Source: Actinoplanes auranticolor (GTDB lineage: Bacteria; Actinomycetota; Actinomycetes; Mycobacteriales; Micromonosporaceae). Taken from it: a stretch of 64,000 nt of DNA. The first letter of the stretch is position 1. Every line of letters starts with the position of its first letter. Under the pieces are notes generated by a model. It was not told the origin of the DNA. It saw only the letters and a program-made list of their open reading frames with translations, and made no database searches. The position numbers and the translations under genes were made by a program. This document shows, piece after piece, positions 33,339 through 41,846 of this stretch. Where the stretch lies: NCBI RefSeq assembly GCF_018332655.1, contig NZ_BOQL01000066.1, positions 1 to 64,000 of the forward strand, read 5' to 3'.

Positions 33339-34831
33339 TGGTGGGCCTCCGATGTGGCGTCGCGGAAGGAGTGGCCGGCGCTGCGCGCGCCCATGCCGAT
33401 GCCGCGGTAGACCTGCGGCCGGCTGCGGCGCAGGATCAGCGCCCAGAGCACGCCGGCCAGGGTCAGCACCGCGTACGCCAGCGGGACGGCCCAGGTCGGC
33501 GTGGAACCGGGCGCGACGCCGAACAGCACGGCGATGTTGGTCAGGGCCAGGTACGTCATCACGAGCAGCAGCACCGTGCCCAGCACCGGCGCGACGATCC
33601 GGTGCCAGGCGTCCTCGCCCTCCGGGTTGCGGGCGAAGTAGCCGATCACCGCGGCCGAGGTGACCGTGATCAGCAGCAGCACGCCGATGCCGCCGGTGGT
33701 GCCGCCCCAGAAGAACAGCTGCACCAGCGGGTCCCAGCCGGCCAGCGCGTACACCAGGATCGCGGTCAGGCCGAGGGCGGACTGGGCCAGCGAGCCGTTC
33801 TTCGGCGCGCCGGTGGCCGGCACGGTCCGGCCGAACGCCCGGGGCAGCACGCCCTCGCGGCCCAGGGAGAAGGTGTAGCGGGCGATGATGTTGTGGAACG
33901 AGATCATCGCGGCGATCAGCGAGGTCAGGAACAGCGCGTGGCCCAGGTGCAGGGCGGTGCCGCCGAGCCGGTCCGACGCGAGGTTGAAGAACAGCTCCGG
34001 GCCCTCGGCGCCGGCCCGGGCGACCGGGTCGGGGCCGGCGGCGGAGATCATCGCCCAGGCCGAGAAGGCGTACAGCACGGCGATCAGCGCCACCGCGATG
34101 TACGTGGCCCGGGGCACGGTGCGGCGCGGGTCGCGGGACTCCTCGCTGAACACCACGGACTGCTCGAAGCCGACGAAGCCGGTGACCGCCATGACCAGCA
34201 ACGCCCCGGCGCCCGCGCCGACCAGGCTGCCCGGGTTGAGCGGGGCGGACGACGCCGCGAAGTCGGGGGTGAGCATGTCGGCGACGCTGAAGATCACGAC
34301 GAGCACGATCTCGGCGATGAGCAGAGTGGCCAACACCTTGCCGTTGACCGCGACGTCGCGCACGCCCAGGACGGCGACCAGCGCCCAGGCCACCAGCGAG
34401 ATGCCCCACCACGGCAGCTCGACACCGAACCAGTCGGCGAACAGCGGGGCGGCGATCGCGCCGAAGCCGCCGTACGAGGCGATCTGGAAGCTGTTGTAGG
34501 CCAGCAGCGCGACCCACGCCGCGCCGACCCCGAAGGGGCGGCCGATGCCCCGGGCGATGTAGGCGTAGAAGGCGCCGGCGTTGGCAATGTGCCGCGCCAT
34601 CGCGACGTAGCCGACCGCGAAGACGGCGAGCACGAGCGCGACGGCGAGGAACGCGATCGAGATGGCGGTGAGGCCGGTGACCGCGAGGCCGGTGGGCACG
34701 ACGCCGGCCACGACGGTCAGCGGCGCGGCGGCCGACATCACGAAGAACACCACGGCGGCGACGCCGAGGCGGTCGCGGGCCAGGGCGGTCGAGAGCTGGC
34801 TCGGTCTGGCGGGGGTGGAGGTGCGGGACAC
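33335..34831 (-). CDS. APC-superfamily amino-acid permease
   Basis: Integral membrane transporter of 498 residues with about 12-14 hydrophobic segments. The APC start is clear (LGVAAVVFFVMSAAAPLTVVAG), with GAFYAYIARGIGRPFGVGAAWVALLAYNSFQIASYGGFG, the ALLVMAVTGFVGFEQSVVFSEESRDPRRTVPRATY consensus of the family, and FHNIIARYTFSLGREGVLPRAFG. The substrate is an unspecified amino acid or amine. The GTG start follows GGGAG. Confidence 0.9.
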   Translation of the reverse strand: MSRTSTPARPSQLSTALARDRLGVAAVVFFVMSAAAPLTVVAGVVPTGLAVTGLTAISIAFLAVALVLAVFAVGYVAMARHIANAGAFYAYIARGIGRPFGVGAAWVALLAYNSFQIASYGGFGAIAAPLFADWFGVELPWWGISLVAWALVAVLGVRDVAVNGKVLATLLIAEIVLVVIFSVADMLTPDFAASSAPLNPGSLVGAGAGALLVMAVTGFVGFEQSVVFSEESRDPRRTVPRATYIAVALIAVLYAFSAWAMISAAGPDPVARAGAEGPELFFNLASDRLGGTALHLGHALFLTSLIAAMISFHNIIARYTFSLGREGVLPRAFGRTVPATGAPKNGSLAQSALGLTAILVYALAGWDPLVQLFFWGGTTGGIGVLLLITVTSAAVIGYFARNPEGEDAWHRIVAPVLGTVLLLVMTYLALTNIAVLFGVAPGSTPTWAVPLAYAVLTLAGVLWALILRRSRPQVYRGIGMGARSAGHSFRDATSEAHQ

Positions 34832-34861
34832 GGGGGATCTCCCAACGGGACGGAGGGGGTG

Positions 34862-35509
34862 TCAGGCGCGACGGGCCATCACGGCGTCGCCGACGGCGGC
34901 CTCTGCGTGGCCGACGAGATGCTGCAGCGTGGCCGGCATCCGCCGGCGCAGCTGGTCGAACAGGTGATCGCGCTCGCGGGCTTCGAGCGTGACGAGCACG
35001 TGCTGATCGAGGCCGGTGGCCAGCACCAGCCCGGCGAGCACGAGATCGGGGCCGTCCAGCAGCTCACCGCGGGTGGCGGCGATGCGGATCCGGGTGCCGG
35101 GCCAGGCGGCGGTCGCGGGGTCGGTCGGCACGAAACGGACCTTGGTGCCGAGCAGGCCGCGCTTCTCCACCCGGCGCACCAGGCCGGCGCGGGCCAGGCG
35201 GCGCTCGACCAGCTCGGTCGCCACGCCGGTGGCCAGGAAGGCGATCCAGTCGCGGATCCGGCGGTGGTGGCTCTCGAGCAGCAACTGCTGGAGGACGGCG
35301 GCGGTGGCCGGTTCCGGGGTGGGGCGTTCGTCGAGCACGGTGACCTGGTCGTCGTACAGCTCCAGGCGGCGCCAGAAGACCAGCTCGCCGAGCAGGCCGG
35401 CGGCCAGGCCGAGGCCGAGGGTGGCGGGGGTCAGCAGGCAACGGCCACGACCGGCGTCGTGGGCGGCCAGATACAGGTCGTCGGCGAGCGGCAGCTGGGT
35501 GGTCGCCAC
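34862..35509 (-). CDS. GPP34 (Golgi phosphoprotein 3-like) family protein
   Basis: Cytoplasmic protein of 215 residues in the GPP34 family, which actinomycetes often carry in several copies: LPLADDLYLAAHDAGRGRCLLTPATLGLGLAAGLLGEL at the start, then LLLESHHRRIRDWIAFLATGVATELVERRLARAGLV. The eukaryotic relative binds phosphatidylinositol 4-phosphate; the bacterial role is not settled. The GTG start with AAGGAG eight bases upstream is chosen over an in-frame extension into noncoding DNA. Confidence 0.88.
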   Translation of the reverse strand: MATTQLPLADDLYLAAHDAGRGRCLLTPATLGLGLAAGLLGELVFWRRLELYDDQVTVLDERPTPEPATAAVLQQLLLESHHRRIRDWIAFLATGVATELVERRLARAGLVRRVEKRGLLGTKVRFVPTDPATAAWPGTRIRIAATRGELLDGPDLVLAGLVLATGLDQHVLVTLEARERDHLFDQLRRRMPATLQHLVGHAEAAVGDAVMARRA

Positions 35510-35848
35510 TCGGCGGTCTCCTTTCCCCCGTACGCGGACACGGCCGAGCGACCGCGGGCCATGATGACGGGCGGTGAGGGCATGCTGACCGAGGCATGAC
35601 AGCGGCGCCACGGCCGGTTACGGTCAGCGGCGTCCAAGCAACACCGCGTAGCTTGCCAGCGCCCCGGGCGACGCGCAATGTCCAGAGTGGCCGGATCCTC
35701 AATGCATCGTGCAGGATGGTGCTGAGCTGCGGTTATGTCCGCCATGAGATCGAGAAAGTTAACATCGTCTTCATGTGCTGGGCGCCTCGAACGCGCACCG
35801 AACGCCACCCTTACCGAACGCTTACCCGCCCGGCCTAGCGTCACCGCC
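35510..35848. other. 339-base divergent intergenic region
   Basis: It lies between the GPP34 gene (left) and the DUF1800 gene (right). I see no gene in it. AT-richer DNA (GAAAGTTAACATCGTC) lies near 35751-35770, CTTACC is repeated (35809 and 35821), and CGAACGC occurs three times just before the DUF1800 gene, where a leaderless -10 box sits. Confidence 0.5.
35836..35841 (+). promoter_or_regulatory. -10 box TAGCGT for a leaderless message
   Basis: TAGCGT is followed by seven bases and then the ATG of the DUF1800 gene, with no ribosome-binding site. The repeated CTTACC and CGAACGC elements upstream may be the -35 or activator region. Confidence 0.55.
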
Positions 35849-37138
35849 ATGACCGACCGCGCCACGGCGTCCCATCTCCTGCGCAGGCTCACCTTCGGAC
35901 CGACGGCCGCCGAGGTCGACGCGGCCGCACGCGCGGGGATCGGCGCCACCCTGGACAAGGTGCTCGAGCCGATCGGCCGCACTGCCGACCTGCCCGGCCT
36001 GGAACCGGGCGGCCCGCCGCCCAAGGGCGCGAGCCGCGAGGAGAAGCAGAAGGCACGCCAGGCGGCCCGCGCGCAGCTGACCACGGCGACCCGCTGGTGG
36101 CTGGCCCGGATGGCTGCGGAGCCGGGGGCGGCCGAGAAGCTCACCTTCTTCTGGCACGGCCACTGGGCGACGTCGGCCCAGAAGGTCCGCTCGGCCCCGC
36201 TGATGCTCGCCCAGCAGCAGACGCTCCGGCGCTACGGCGGCGGACCGACCGGGCCACTGGTCCGGGCGATGCTGCGCGATCCGGCGCTGATCCTCTGGCT
36301 CGACGGGCAGAGGAACACCCGCCGGGCCCCGAACGAGAACCTCGCCCGGGAGCTGATGGAGCTGTTCACCCTCGGCGTCGGCAGCTACGGCGAGGCCGAC
36401 GTGAAGGCCGGCGCGCGGGTGCTCACCGGCTGGCAGGTCGACCGGGCGGCCGGCACCGCCGAGCTGCTCCCCCGCCGTCACGACGACGCACCCGTCACGC
36501 TGCTGGGCAGCACCGGCCGCTTCGACGTCGACTCCTACGCCGACCTGCTGGTCCGGCATCCGGCCCACGCGCCCTTCCTGGCCCAGCGCCTCTGGGTGCG
36601 CTACGGCTCGGGTGCGGCACCGGGGCCGGACACCGCCGCCCGGCTGATCGCGGCGAGCCGCACCGGCACCAGCGCGATGCTGCGCGCGCTCGCGACCGAT
36701 CCCGCCTTCGCGGCGACCGCCGGCCGGCTCGTCAAGCAGCCGGTCGAGTGGATGGTGGGCGCGGTCCGGCAGCTGCGCGTCGACGTGACCGAGCTGCCGG
36801 AGAACAAACAGCAGCAGATCCTCGCCGGGTTGCGCGCGCTCGGGCAGGTGCCGTTCCGGCCGCCGAGCGTGGGTGGCTGGCCGGTCGGCGCGGCCTGGCT
36901 GACGACCTCGTCGGCCCGGTTCCGGCTCCAGCACGGCCAGACGCTGACCGCCCTGGCCGGCGGCGCGGTCGAGGAGCTGGCCGAGGCGGGCCGGGACGAC
37001 CGGGTCGAGGCCCTGGCCCGGCTGCTGGTCGTCGACGGCTGGACCGACCGGACCGCGGCCGTGCTGCGGGCCGCGGCCGGCGAGCCACGGCGGCTGCTCG
37101 CCCTCGGCCTGGCCAGCCCCGAATACGCCGTCCACTGA
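35849..37138 (+). CDS. DUF1800 family protein
   Basis: Protein of 429 residues with the DUF1800 layout: ASHLLRRLTFGPTAAEVDAAARAG at the start, KLTFFWHGHWATSAQKV, the conserved block NENLARELMELFTLGVGSYGEADVKAGARVLTGWQ, and VKQPVEWMVGAVRQLRV. No signal peptide is visible. In many bacteria DUF1800 genes precede DUF1501 genes exactly as here, and the pair is thought to make an exported complex of unknown function. A codon-based start further upstream is unlikely because -10-like DNA lies there. Confidence 0.88.
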   Translation: MTDRATASHLLRRLTFGPTAAEVDAAARAGIGATLDKVLEPIGRTADLPGLEPGGPPPKGASREEKQKARQAARAQLTTATRWWLARMAAEPGAAEKLTFFWHGHWATSAQKVRSAPLMLAQQQTLRRYGGGPTGPLVRAMLRDPALILWLDGQRNTRRAPNENLARELMELFTLGVGSYGEADVKAGARVLTGWQVDRAAGTAELLPRRHDDAPVTLLGSTGRFDVDSYADLLVRHPAHAPFLAQRLWVRYGSGAAPGPDTAARLIAASRTGTSAMLRALATDPAFAATAGRLVKQPVEWMVGAVRQLRVDVTELPENKQQQILAGLRALGQVPFRPPSVGGWPVGAAWLTTSSARFRLQHGQTLTALAGGAVEELAEAGRDDRVEALARLLVVDGWTDRTAAVLRAAAGEPRRLLALGLASPEYAVH

Positions 37139-37194
37139 AGGGAAACCCGTCCGACCGCCCCTCCACCACCCCTGAAAGGACTGAAGGCGAAACC

Positions 37195-38418
37195 ATGGAC
37201 ATGATCACCCGGCGCCGATTCCTGACCGCCAGCGGCGTCGTCGCGGCGGGTGCGCTCGCGGCCGGCGGCTCCGCGTACGCCCTGCGCGACATCCTCGCCA
37301 CCGCCGGGGACCGCGAGCCCGGCCGGATCCTGGTGCTCGTCACGCTCTACGGCGGCAACGACGGGCTGAACACCGTCATCCCGTACGCGGATCCGGCCTA
37401 TGCCGCGGCCCGGCCCGGCCTCGCCTACGAACCGGGGCAGGTGCTCGCGCTCGAGGACGGCGTCGGGCTCAACCCGGGATTGAAGGGACTGCACACCCTG
37501 TACGGCGAGCAGCGCCTCGCCGTCGTGCGCGGCGTCGGCTATCCGAAGCCCGACCGCAGCCACTTCCGTTCCATGGACATCTGGCAGACGGCCGCCCCGC
37601 AGCGCCCCGGCACCACCGGCTGGCTGGGCCGGTGGCTGGACACGGCCGGCGGCGACCCGCGCCTGGCGATCTCGTTCGAGCCGGTCCTGCCGCCGCTGCT
37701 GGCCGGCGCCACCAGTGCGGGAGCGACCGTGCCCGGCGGGGCGCTGACCCTGCCGAAGGGCGTGACGAAGCCCGTCCTCGACGGTTTCGGCACCGCCGCC
37801 GCCGGTGAGTCGCCGGCGCAGGCGCGGGCCGCGGCCTGCTTCGCCGACCTGGTCCGGGTGCAGGGGCTGATGACCGACGTCGCGGCCGAGGCGGGGGAGG
37901 ACGACGACGCCGCGGGCCAGGCGACCGCGACCGGCGGCCAGGCACCGCCGCTGGACCAGCAGCTCGCGCTGGTCGCCCGCTGCGTCGAGGCCGGTGCGGC
38001 GACCCGCGTCTACTCGGTCTCACTCGGCGGCTTCGACCTGCACGCCGACGAGAAGACCGCGCAGGAGGCGCTGCTGACCAGGCTGGACCGGCCGCTGGCC
38101 GCGTTCGTGCAGCGGATGGCCGGCACCGAGGCCGGGCGGGACGTGGTGGTCGCGGTCTACTCGGAGTTCGGCCGCCGGGTCAGGGCCAACGCCTCGGACG
38201 GCACGGACCACGGCACCGCTTCCGACGTCCTGCTGCTCGGCGCCGGCATCCAGGGCGGCCTCTACGGCGAGGCGCCCAGCCTGACCGACCTCGACGACGG
38301 CGACCTGCGCTACACCGTCGACTTCCGGGACGTGTACGCGATGCTGCTCGCCGACGTGCTGGGCGCCGAGCCGCAACGGATCCTGGACGGCTGGCGCAGT
38401 CGCCTCACATTTAGTTGA
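37195..38418 (+). CDS. DUF1501 family Tat-exported protein
   Basis: Protein of 407 residues with a twin-arginine signal (TRRRFLTASGVVAAGALAAGG, about 5-25), so it is probably folded before export. The DUF1501 core is related to sulfatase/alkaline-phosphatase-like folds: RILVLVTLYGGNDGLNTVIPYADPAYAAARPG, DRSHFRSMDIWQTA, VYSVSLGGFDLHADEK, VVAVYSEFGRRVRANASDGTDHGTASDVLLLG. The His/Asp residues in SHFRSMDIW and GTDHGTA are likely metal ligands. It follows DUF1800 by 56 bases. Its stop codon lies inside a MarR-type palindrome serving the next gene. Confidence 0.9.
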   Translation: MDMITRRRFLTASGVVAAGALAAGGSAYALRDILATAGDREPGRILVLVTLYGGNDGLNTVIPYADPAYAAARPGLAYEPGQVLALEDGVGLNPGLKGLHTLYGEQRLAVVRGVGYPKPDRSHFRSMDIWQTAAPQRPGTTGWLGRWLDTAGGDPRLAISFEPVLPPLLAGATSAGATVPGGALTLPKGVTKPVLDGFGTAAAGESPAQARAAACFADLVRVQGLMTDVAAEAGEDDDAAGQATATGGQAPPLDQQLALVARCVEAGAATRVYSVSLGGFDLHADEKTAQEALLTRLDRPLAAFVQRMAGTEAGRDVVVAVYSEFGRRVRANASDGTDHGTASDVLLLGAGIQGGLYGEAPSLTDLDDGDLRYTVDFRDVYAMLLADVLGAEPQRILDGWRSRLTFS

Positions 38419-38469
38419 CGACTCAACTAAGGGGCCGTATCGTGGAGCTCGTTAGTTGAAGCGTCAAGT
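38411..38469. promoter_or_regulatory. MarR-type operators before the LigB dioxygenase gene
   Basis: TTAGTTGA-CGAC-TCAACTAA (38411-38430) is a perfect palindrome with 8-bp arms. A second, one-sided copy, TTAGTTGA-AGCG-TCAAGT, starts at 38452. AGTTGAN(4)TCAACT palindromes are a classical MarR-family site. The first copy overlaps the end of the DUF1501 gene, and the pair frames the promoter of the dioxygenase gene. Confidence 0.75.
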
Positions 38470-38482
38470 CTCGGAGGCCGCC

Positions 38483-39253
38483 ATGAGCGCCATGCCCGCC
38501 CTGTTCCTCAGCCACGGCGCCCCGCCGCTGGTCGACGATCCCACCTGGGTCGGCCAGCTCCGGGAACTCGCCCGGGACCTGCCCCGGCCCAAGGCGATCC
38601 TGATGGCCTCCGCGCACTGGGAGTCGGCGCCCCTGATGCTCGGCGCCACCGAGACGGTGCCGCTGGTCTACGACTTCGGCGGCTTCCCCCGCCACTACTA
38701 CGAGGTGCAGTACCGCGCGCCCGGCGCGCCCGAGCTCGCCACGCGCATCGAGAAGCTGATGCCCGACCGCGAACGGGTCACCCGTACGGGCCGCGGGCTC
38801 GACCACGGGGCGTACGTGCCGCTCACGGTCATGTACCCGGACGCCGACATCCCGGTGCTGCAGATGTCGCTGCCCACCCTCGAGCCCGACCGGCTGCTGG
38901 AGATCGGCCGCCGGCTGGCCCCGCTGCGCGAGGAGGGTGTGCTCATCGTCGGCTCCGGCTTCACCACCCACGGACTGCCGTTCCTGCGCGACTTCCGGCC
39001 GGAGGCGGCGGCGCCGGGCTGGTCGCGGGACTTCGACGCCTGGACGGCCGAGACGCTGGCCCGCGGGGCGATCGACGAGCTGGCCGACTTCCGGGAGCGG
39101 GCGCCCGGGATGCCGTACGCGCACCCCACGATCGAGCACTTCGCGCCGATGTTCCTCACCCTGGGCGCCGCGGCGGACCCGGAGCAGAGCCCGGAGCAGC
39201 GCATCGAGGGCTACTGGATGGGCCTGTCCAAGCGCTCGTTCCAGGTCGCCTGA
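38483..39253 (+). CDS. LigB/DODA-type extradiol dioxygenase
   Basis: Class III ring-cleavage dioxygenase family protein of 256 residues (the group called 4,5-DOPA dioxygenase, E. coli YgiD-like). Metal-site histidines occur in ALFLSHGAPPLVDDP, MASAHWESAPLM and LDHGAYVPLTVMYPDADIPVLQ, with GSGFTTHGLPF later. The physiological substrate is unknown; relatives cleave catecholic compounds. The ATG following GGAGG is chosen; a TTG nine codons upstream lies inside the operator. Confidence 0.88.
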   Translation: MSAMPALFLSHGAPPLVDDPTWVGQLRELARDLPRPKAILMASAHWESAPLMLGATETVPLVYDFGGFPRHYYEVQYRAPGAPELATRIEKLMPDRERVTRTGRGLDHGAYVPLTVMYPDADIPVLQMSLPTLEPDRLLEIGRRLAPLREEGVLIVGSGFTTHGLPFLRDFRPEAAAPGWSRDFDAWTAETLARGAIDELADFRERAPGMPYAHPTIEHFAPMFLTLGAAADPEQSPEQRIEGYWMGLSKRSFQVA

Positions 39254-39358
39254 GCCCCCGACCAGGCGAATTCAGGATTTTCCCAGCCTGACCAGGGAAC
39301 CTTGTGGGTACATTCCGCCAACCGCCCACGCTGACTCATGCCCGGAGGTTCCTTCCCC

Positions 39359-40357
39359 ATGCTGGAGGTCACCGCGCTCGGCTGGACGCTGACCATCGCG
39401 GTCATCGTCGCCCTGCTCGCCCTCGACCTGGCCCTCGGTGTGCTGCGCCCGCACGCCGTCGGTTTCCGTGAGGCCACCGCCTGGTCGGTCTTCTACATCG
39501 CGATCGCGATCGCGTTCGGTTTCGTCTTCGCCGCGATCGCCGGCTGGGACTACGGCACGGAGTACTTCGCCGGTTACATCGTCGAGAAGAGCCTGTCGGT
39601 CGACAACCTCTTCGTCTTCGTGATCATCATGGGCACCTTCGCGGTCCCGGAGAAGTACCAGCAGGAGGTGCTGACCTTCGGCATCATCATCGCGCTGGTG
39701 CTGCGGGTCATCTTCATCGCGCTGGGCGCGACGCTGCTGTCGCTGTTCTCGTTCATGTTCCTGATCTTCGGCCTGATCCTGATCTTCACGGCGGTGCAGC
39801 TGTTCCGGCACCGCGACGAGGACCCCGACCCCGACAACGCCGTGGTCCGCGGGGCCAAGCGGCTCTTCCCGGTCAGCAAGGACTTCGTCGGCGGCAAGCT
39901 GTTCACCCGCATCGACGGCAAGCGGACCGCCACCCCGCTGTTCATCACGCTGATCGCGATCGGCAGCGCCGACCTGCTGTTCGCGCTCGACTCGATCCCC
40001 GCGGTCTTCGGCGTCACGGAGGAGGCGTTCATCGTCTTCGCCGCGAACGCGTTCGCCCTGCTCGGCCTGCGGGCGCTGTTCTTCCTGGTGAAGGGCCTGC
40101 TGGACCGGCTGGTCTACCTGTCCACCGGGCTGTCGATCATCCTGGCCTTCATCGGCGTCAAGCTGGTGCTGCACTGGGCGCACAAGGACATCAGCACGGC
40201 GGTGCCGGAGGTCAGCACCCCGGTCTCGCTCGGCGTCATCGTCGCGGTGCTGGTCATCACGACCGTGGCCAGCATCCTCAAGGTGCGCAAGGACCCGGAC
40301 ACGATCGCCCACGCGGGCAGCCTGCGCGCCCGCGAGGACCGCTCCGGGCAGGAGTGA
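39359..40357 (+). CDS. TerC/Alx-family integral membrane protein
   Basis: Membrane protein of 332 residues with about eight spans, family signature EKSLSVDNLFVFVIIMGTFAVPEKYQQEVL and the second acidic motif SADLLFALDSIPAVFGVTEEAFIVFAANAFALLGLRAL. Members export manganese or support metal loading at the membrane and are linked to tellurite resistance. The ATG after GGAGG (10-base spacing) is preferred; an ATG seven codons upstream is possible. No manganese riboswitch is recognisable upstream. Confidence 0.9.
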   Translation: MLEVTALGWTLTIAVIVALLALDLALGVLRPHAVGFREATAWSVFYIAIAIAFGFVFAAIAGWDYGTEYFAGYIVEKSLSVDNLFVFVIIMGTFAVPEKYQQEVLTFGIIIALVLRVIFIALGATLLSLFSFMFLIFGLILIFTAVQLFRHRDEDPDPDNAVVRGAKRLFPVSKDFVGGKLFTRIDGKRTATPLFITLIAIGSADLLFALDSIPAVFGVTEEAFIVFAANAFALLGLRALFFLVKGLLDRLVYLSTGLSIILAFIGVKLVLHWAHKDISTAVPEVSTPVSLGVIVAVLVITTVASILKVRKDPDTIAHAGSLRAREDRSGQE

Positions 40358-40362
40358 CCCAG

Positions 40363-40400
40363 CGAGAACGGCCCCGGCGACACTGCCGGGGCCGTTCTCG
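40363..40400. terminator. Strong hairpin terminator after terC
   Basis: A perfect 16-bp stem (CGAGAACGGCCCCGGC and its complement) with a six-base loop GACACT starts 5 bases after the terC stop. It has no T-run, as is usual for actinomycete terminators. It also lies at the end of the convergent small gene, so it may serve both sides. Confidence 0.88.
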
Positions 40401-40445
40401 GGTCTGAGCCGTTCCCATTCGGCCGTGCACGTGCCGGGCCGGGCG

Positions 40446-40691
40446 TCAGCCGCGATAACCGCCGATGCCGCTGCCGGCCCGCTGCCGCTCGTAGTCCTGC
40501 TGGTTGAGGATCTCGCGGATCTCCCGCGTCTCCTCCTGCGTGTGCCGGCCGAGGATGAAGTCGAGCTCGGCGCGCTCGGCCGGGGTCTGGAACGCCGCGA
40601 GCTCGGCGCTGAGCCGCCGCCGGGCGATCCGCTCGGTGCGACGGTTCGCCAGGTTCACGCGGACGTCGCGCAGCTGGGTGGTAAAAGGCAT
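40446..40691 (-). CDS. Small conserved hypothetical protein
   Basis: Highly charged 81-residue protein (TTQLRDVRVNLANRRTERIARRRLSAELAAF...) that is probably two or three helices ending in a Gly-rich tail (GSGIGGYRG). There is no signal peptide, membrane span or known motif. An AGGAGAAGG ribosome-binding site stands just before the ATG, and the codon use is normal. I do not recognise the family. Helical Arg-rich proteins of this size are often nucleic-acid- or partner-binding, but nothing here shows it. Confidence 0.65.
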   Translation of the reverse strand: MPFTTQLRDVRVNLANRRTERIARRRLSAELAAFQTPAERAELDFILGRHTQEETREIREILNQQDYERQRAGSGIGGYRG

Positions 40692-40961
40692 GATCCTTCT
40701 CCTCACGATGAGTGACGACGAAAGCGTCGTCGCTTCCTGCAACAACCATCCCGACTGTGGGCTTCCGCAACAAACCGACCAGGTAAAACCTTCACTCCAG
40801 AAGTGACGGCGACCACCGGATCTCTGTAGCCCGGGTCACTCTCCGTCGCCGCGGTCCTGGTCAGACGGTTGCGCCGGCGAGCCGTGTTTCCGGACACAAC
40901 GAAGACCCGCGGGCGGTGCCCCGGGTACCCGGGCACCGGGATCCACGGCCGGGACGACCCG

Positions 40962-40967
40962 TAGGGT
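40962..40967 (+). promoter_or_regulatory. -10 box TAGGGT for a leaderless message
   Basis: TAGGGT is followed by six bases and the ATG of the thioesterase gene, with no ribosome-binding site. CCGGGTACCCGG and similar palindromes lie just upstream (about 40920-40932). Confidence 0.55.
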
Positions 40968-40973
40968 CGGGCA

Positions 40974-41756
40974 ATGATCAGCTACTTCGAGCGGACCGGC
41001 CCCGGACGGTTCCGGCCCACCGCCGCGACCGGCGGCGCCTGGGCCGTCGACGAGCAGCACATCAGCCCGATGACCGGCCTGATCGTGCACGCGGTCGAGC
41101 AGTTCACGGCCGCCCGCGGCGCCGACGGCCTGGTGGTCGCCCGGGTCAGCATGGACATCCTCGGCGTGCTCAAGCTGGAGGACTTCGAGATCCACATTGA
41201 GACGGTACGGCCGGGACGCACCATCGAACTCCTCGAAGCGGTCGTGGTCGCCCGGGGCCGTCCCGCCGTACGGGCCCGGGTGTGGCGCCTGGCCGAGCTG
41301 GACACGGCCGGGGCGGCCGGTGGCCAGGCCGCGGCGCTGCCCGGCCCGGAGTCGGTGCCGAGGTGGGCGATGTCCGACGCGTGGCCGGGTGAGTTCATCA
41401 CCACGCTGGACGTACGCCCGATCGGCCCGGTGCGGCCGGGCCGCACGACCGCCTGGATCTCCACCGGGCTGGATCTGCTGGCCGGCGAGCCGGTCAGCGA
41501 GCTGGCCGGCTTCCTGGCCCTGGTGGACACCGCCAACGGGATCGCGATCCGCGAGTCGCCCGAGGAATGGCTCTTCCCGAACCTGGACCTGACCATCCAC
41601 CTGCACCGGCAGCCGCGCGGCCGCTGGACCGGGCTGGACACGTCGGTGGTGTTCGGCCCGCGTGGCCACGGCCTGACCACGACGACGCTGCACGACCTGG
41701 ACGGGCCGGTCGGCCGGGCCGAGCAGATCCTGACCGTCCGACCGGCGCCGCAGTAG
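40974..41756 (+). CDS. Acyl-CoA thioesterase-like double-hotdog protein
   Basis: Protein of 260 residues related to TesB-like thioesterases (4HBT_3 type). Two hotdog halves are suggested by GLIVHAVEQFTAARGADGLVVARVSMDILGVLKLEDFEIHIETVRPGRTIELLEA and by PGRTTAWISTGLDLLAGEPVSELAGFLALVDTANGI...LTIHLHRQPRGRWTGLDTSVVFG. The substrate is unknown. It is probably expressed from a leaderless message and may continue into the sigma-factor gene downstream. Confidence 0.8.
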   Translation: MISYFERTGPGRFRPTAATGGAWAVDEQHISPMTGLIVHAVEQFTAARGADGLVVARVSMDILGVLKLEDFEIHIETVRPGRTIELLEAVVVARGRPAVRARVWRLAELDTAGAAGGQAAALPGPESVPRWAMSDAWPGEFITTLDVRPIGPVRPGRTTAWISTGLDLLAGEPVSELAGFLALVDTANGIAIRESPEEWLFPNLDLTIHLHRQPRGRWTGLDTSVVFGPRGHGLTTTTLHDLDGPVGRAEQILTVRPAPQ

Positions 41757-41846
41757 CACCGGGCCGTGAAGGCTCTGGAGGGGTTCGGGCATCAATACCC
41801 GACCCCGACCGACCGGAGCCCCGGAGGCCCGCCTCATGAGACGCAC

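Noticed and set aside
33341..35599. 752-codon plus-strand frame opposite the APC permease and GPP34 genes
   Set aside because: The composition is dominated by Gly, Arg, His and Asp as expected of an antisense shadow; the minus-strand genes have clear domains.
39254..39358. Possible manganese (yybP-ykoY) riboswitch before the TerC-family gene
   Set aside because: None of the conserved loop sequences of that riboswitch are recognisable and the leader is only about 100 bases.
41766..41846. Longer N-terminus for the ECF sigma factor
   Set aside because: The extra 27 residues are Pro/Gly-rich and not sigma-like. The start cannot be settled from sequence alone, so the shorter form is listed.
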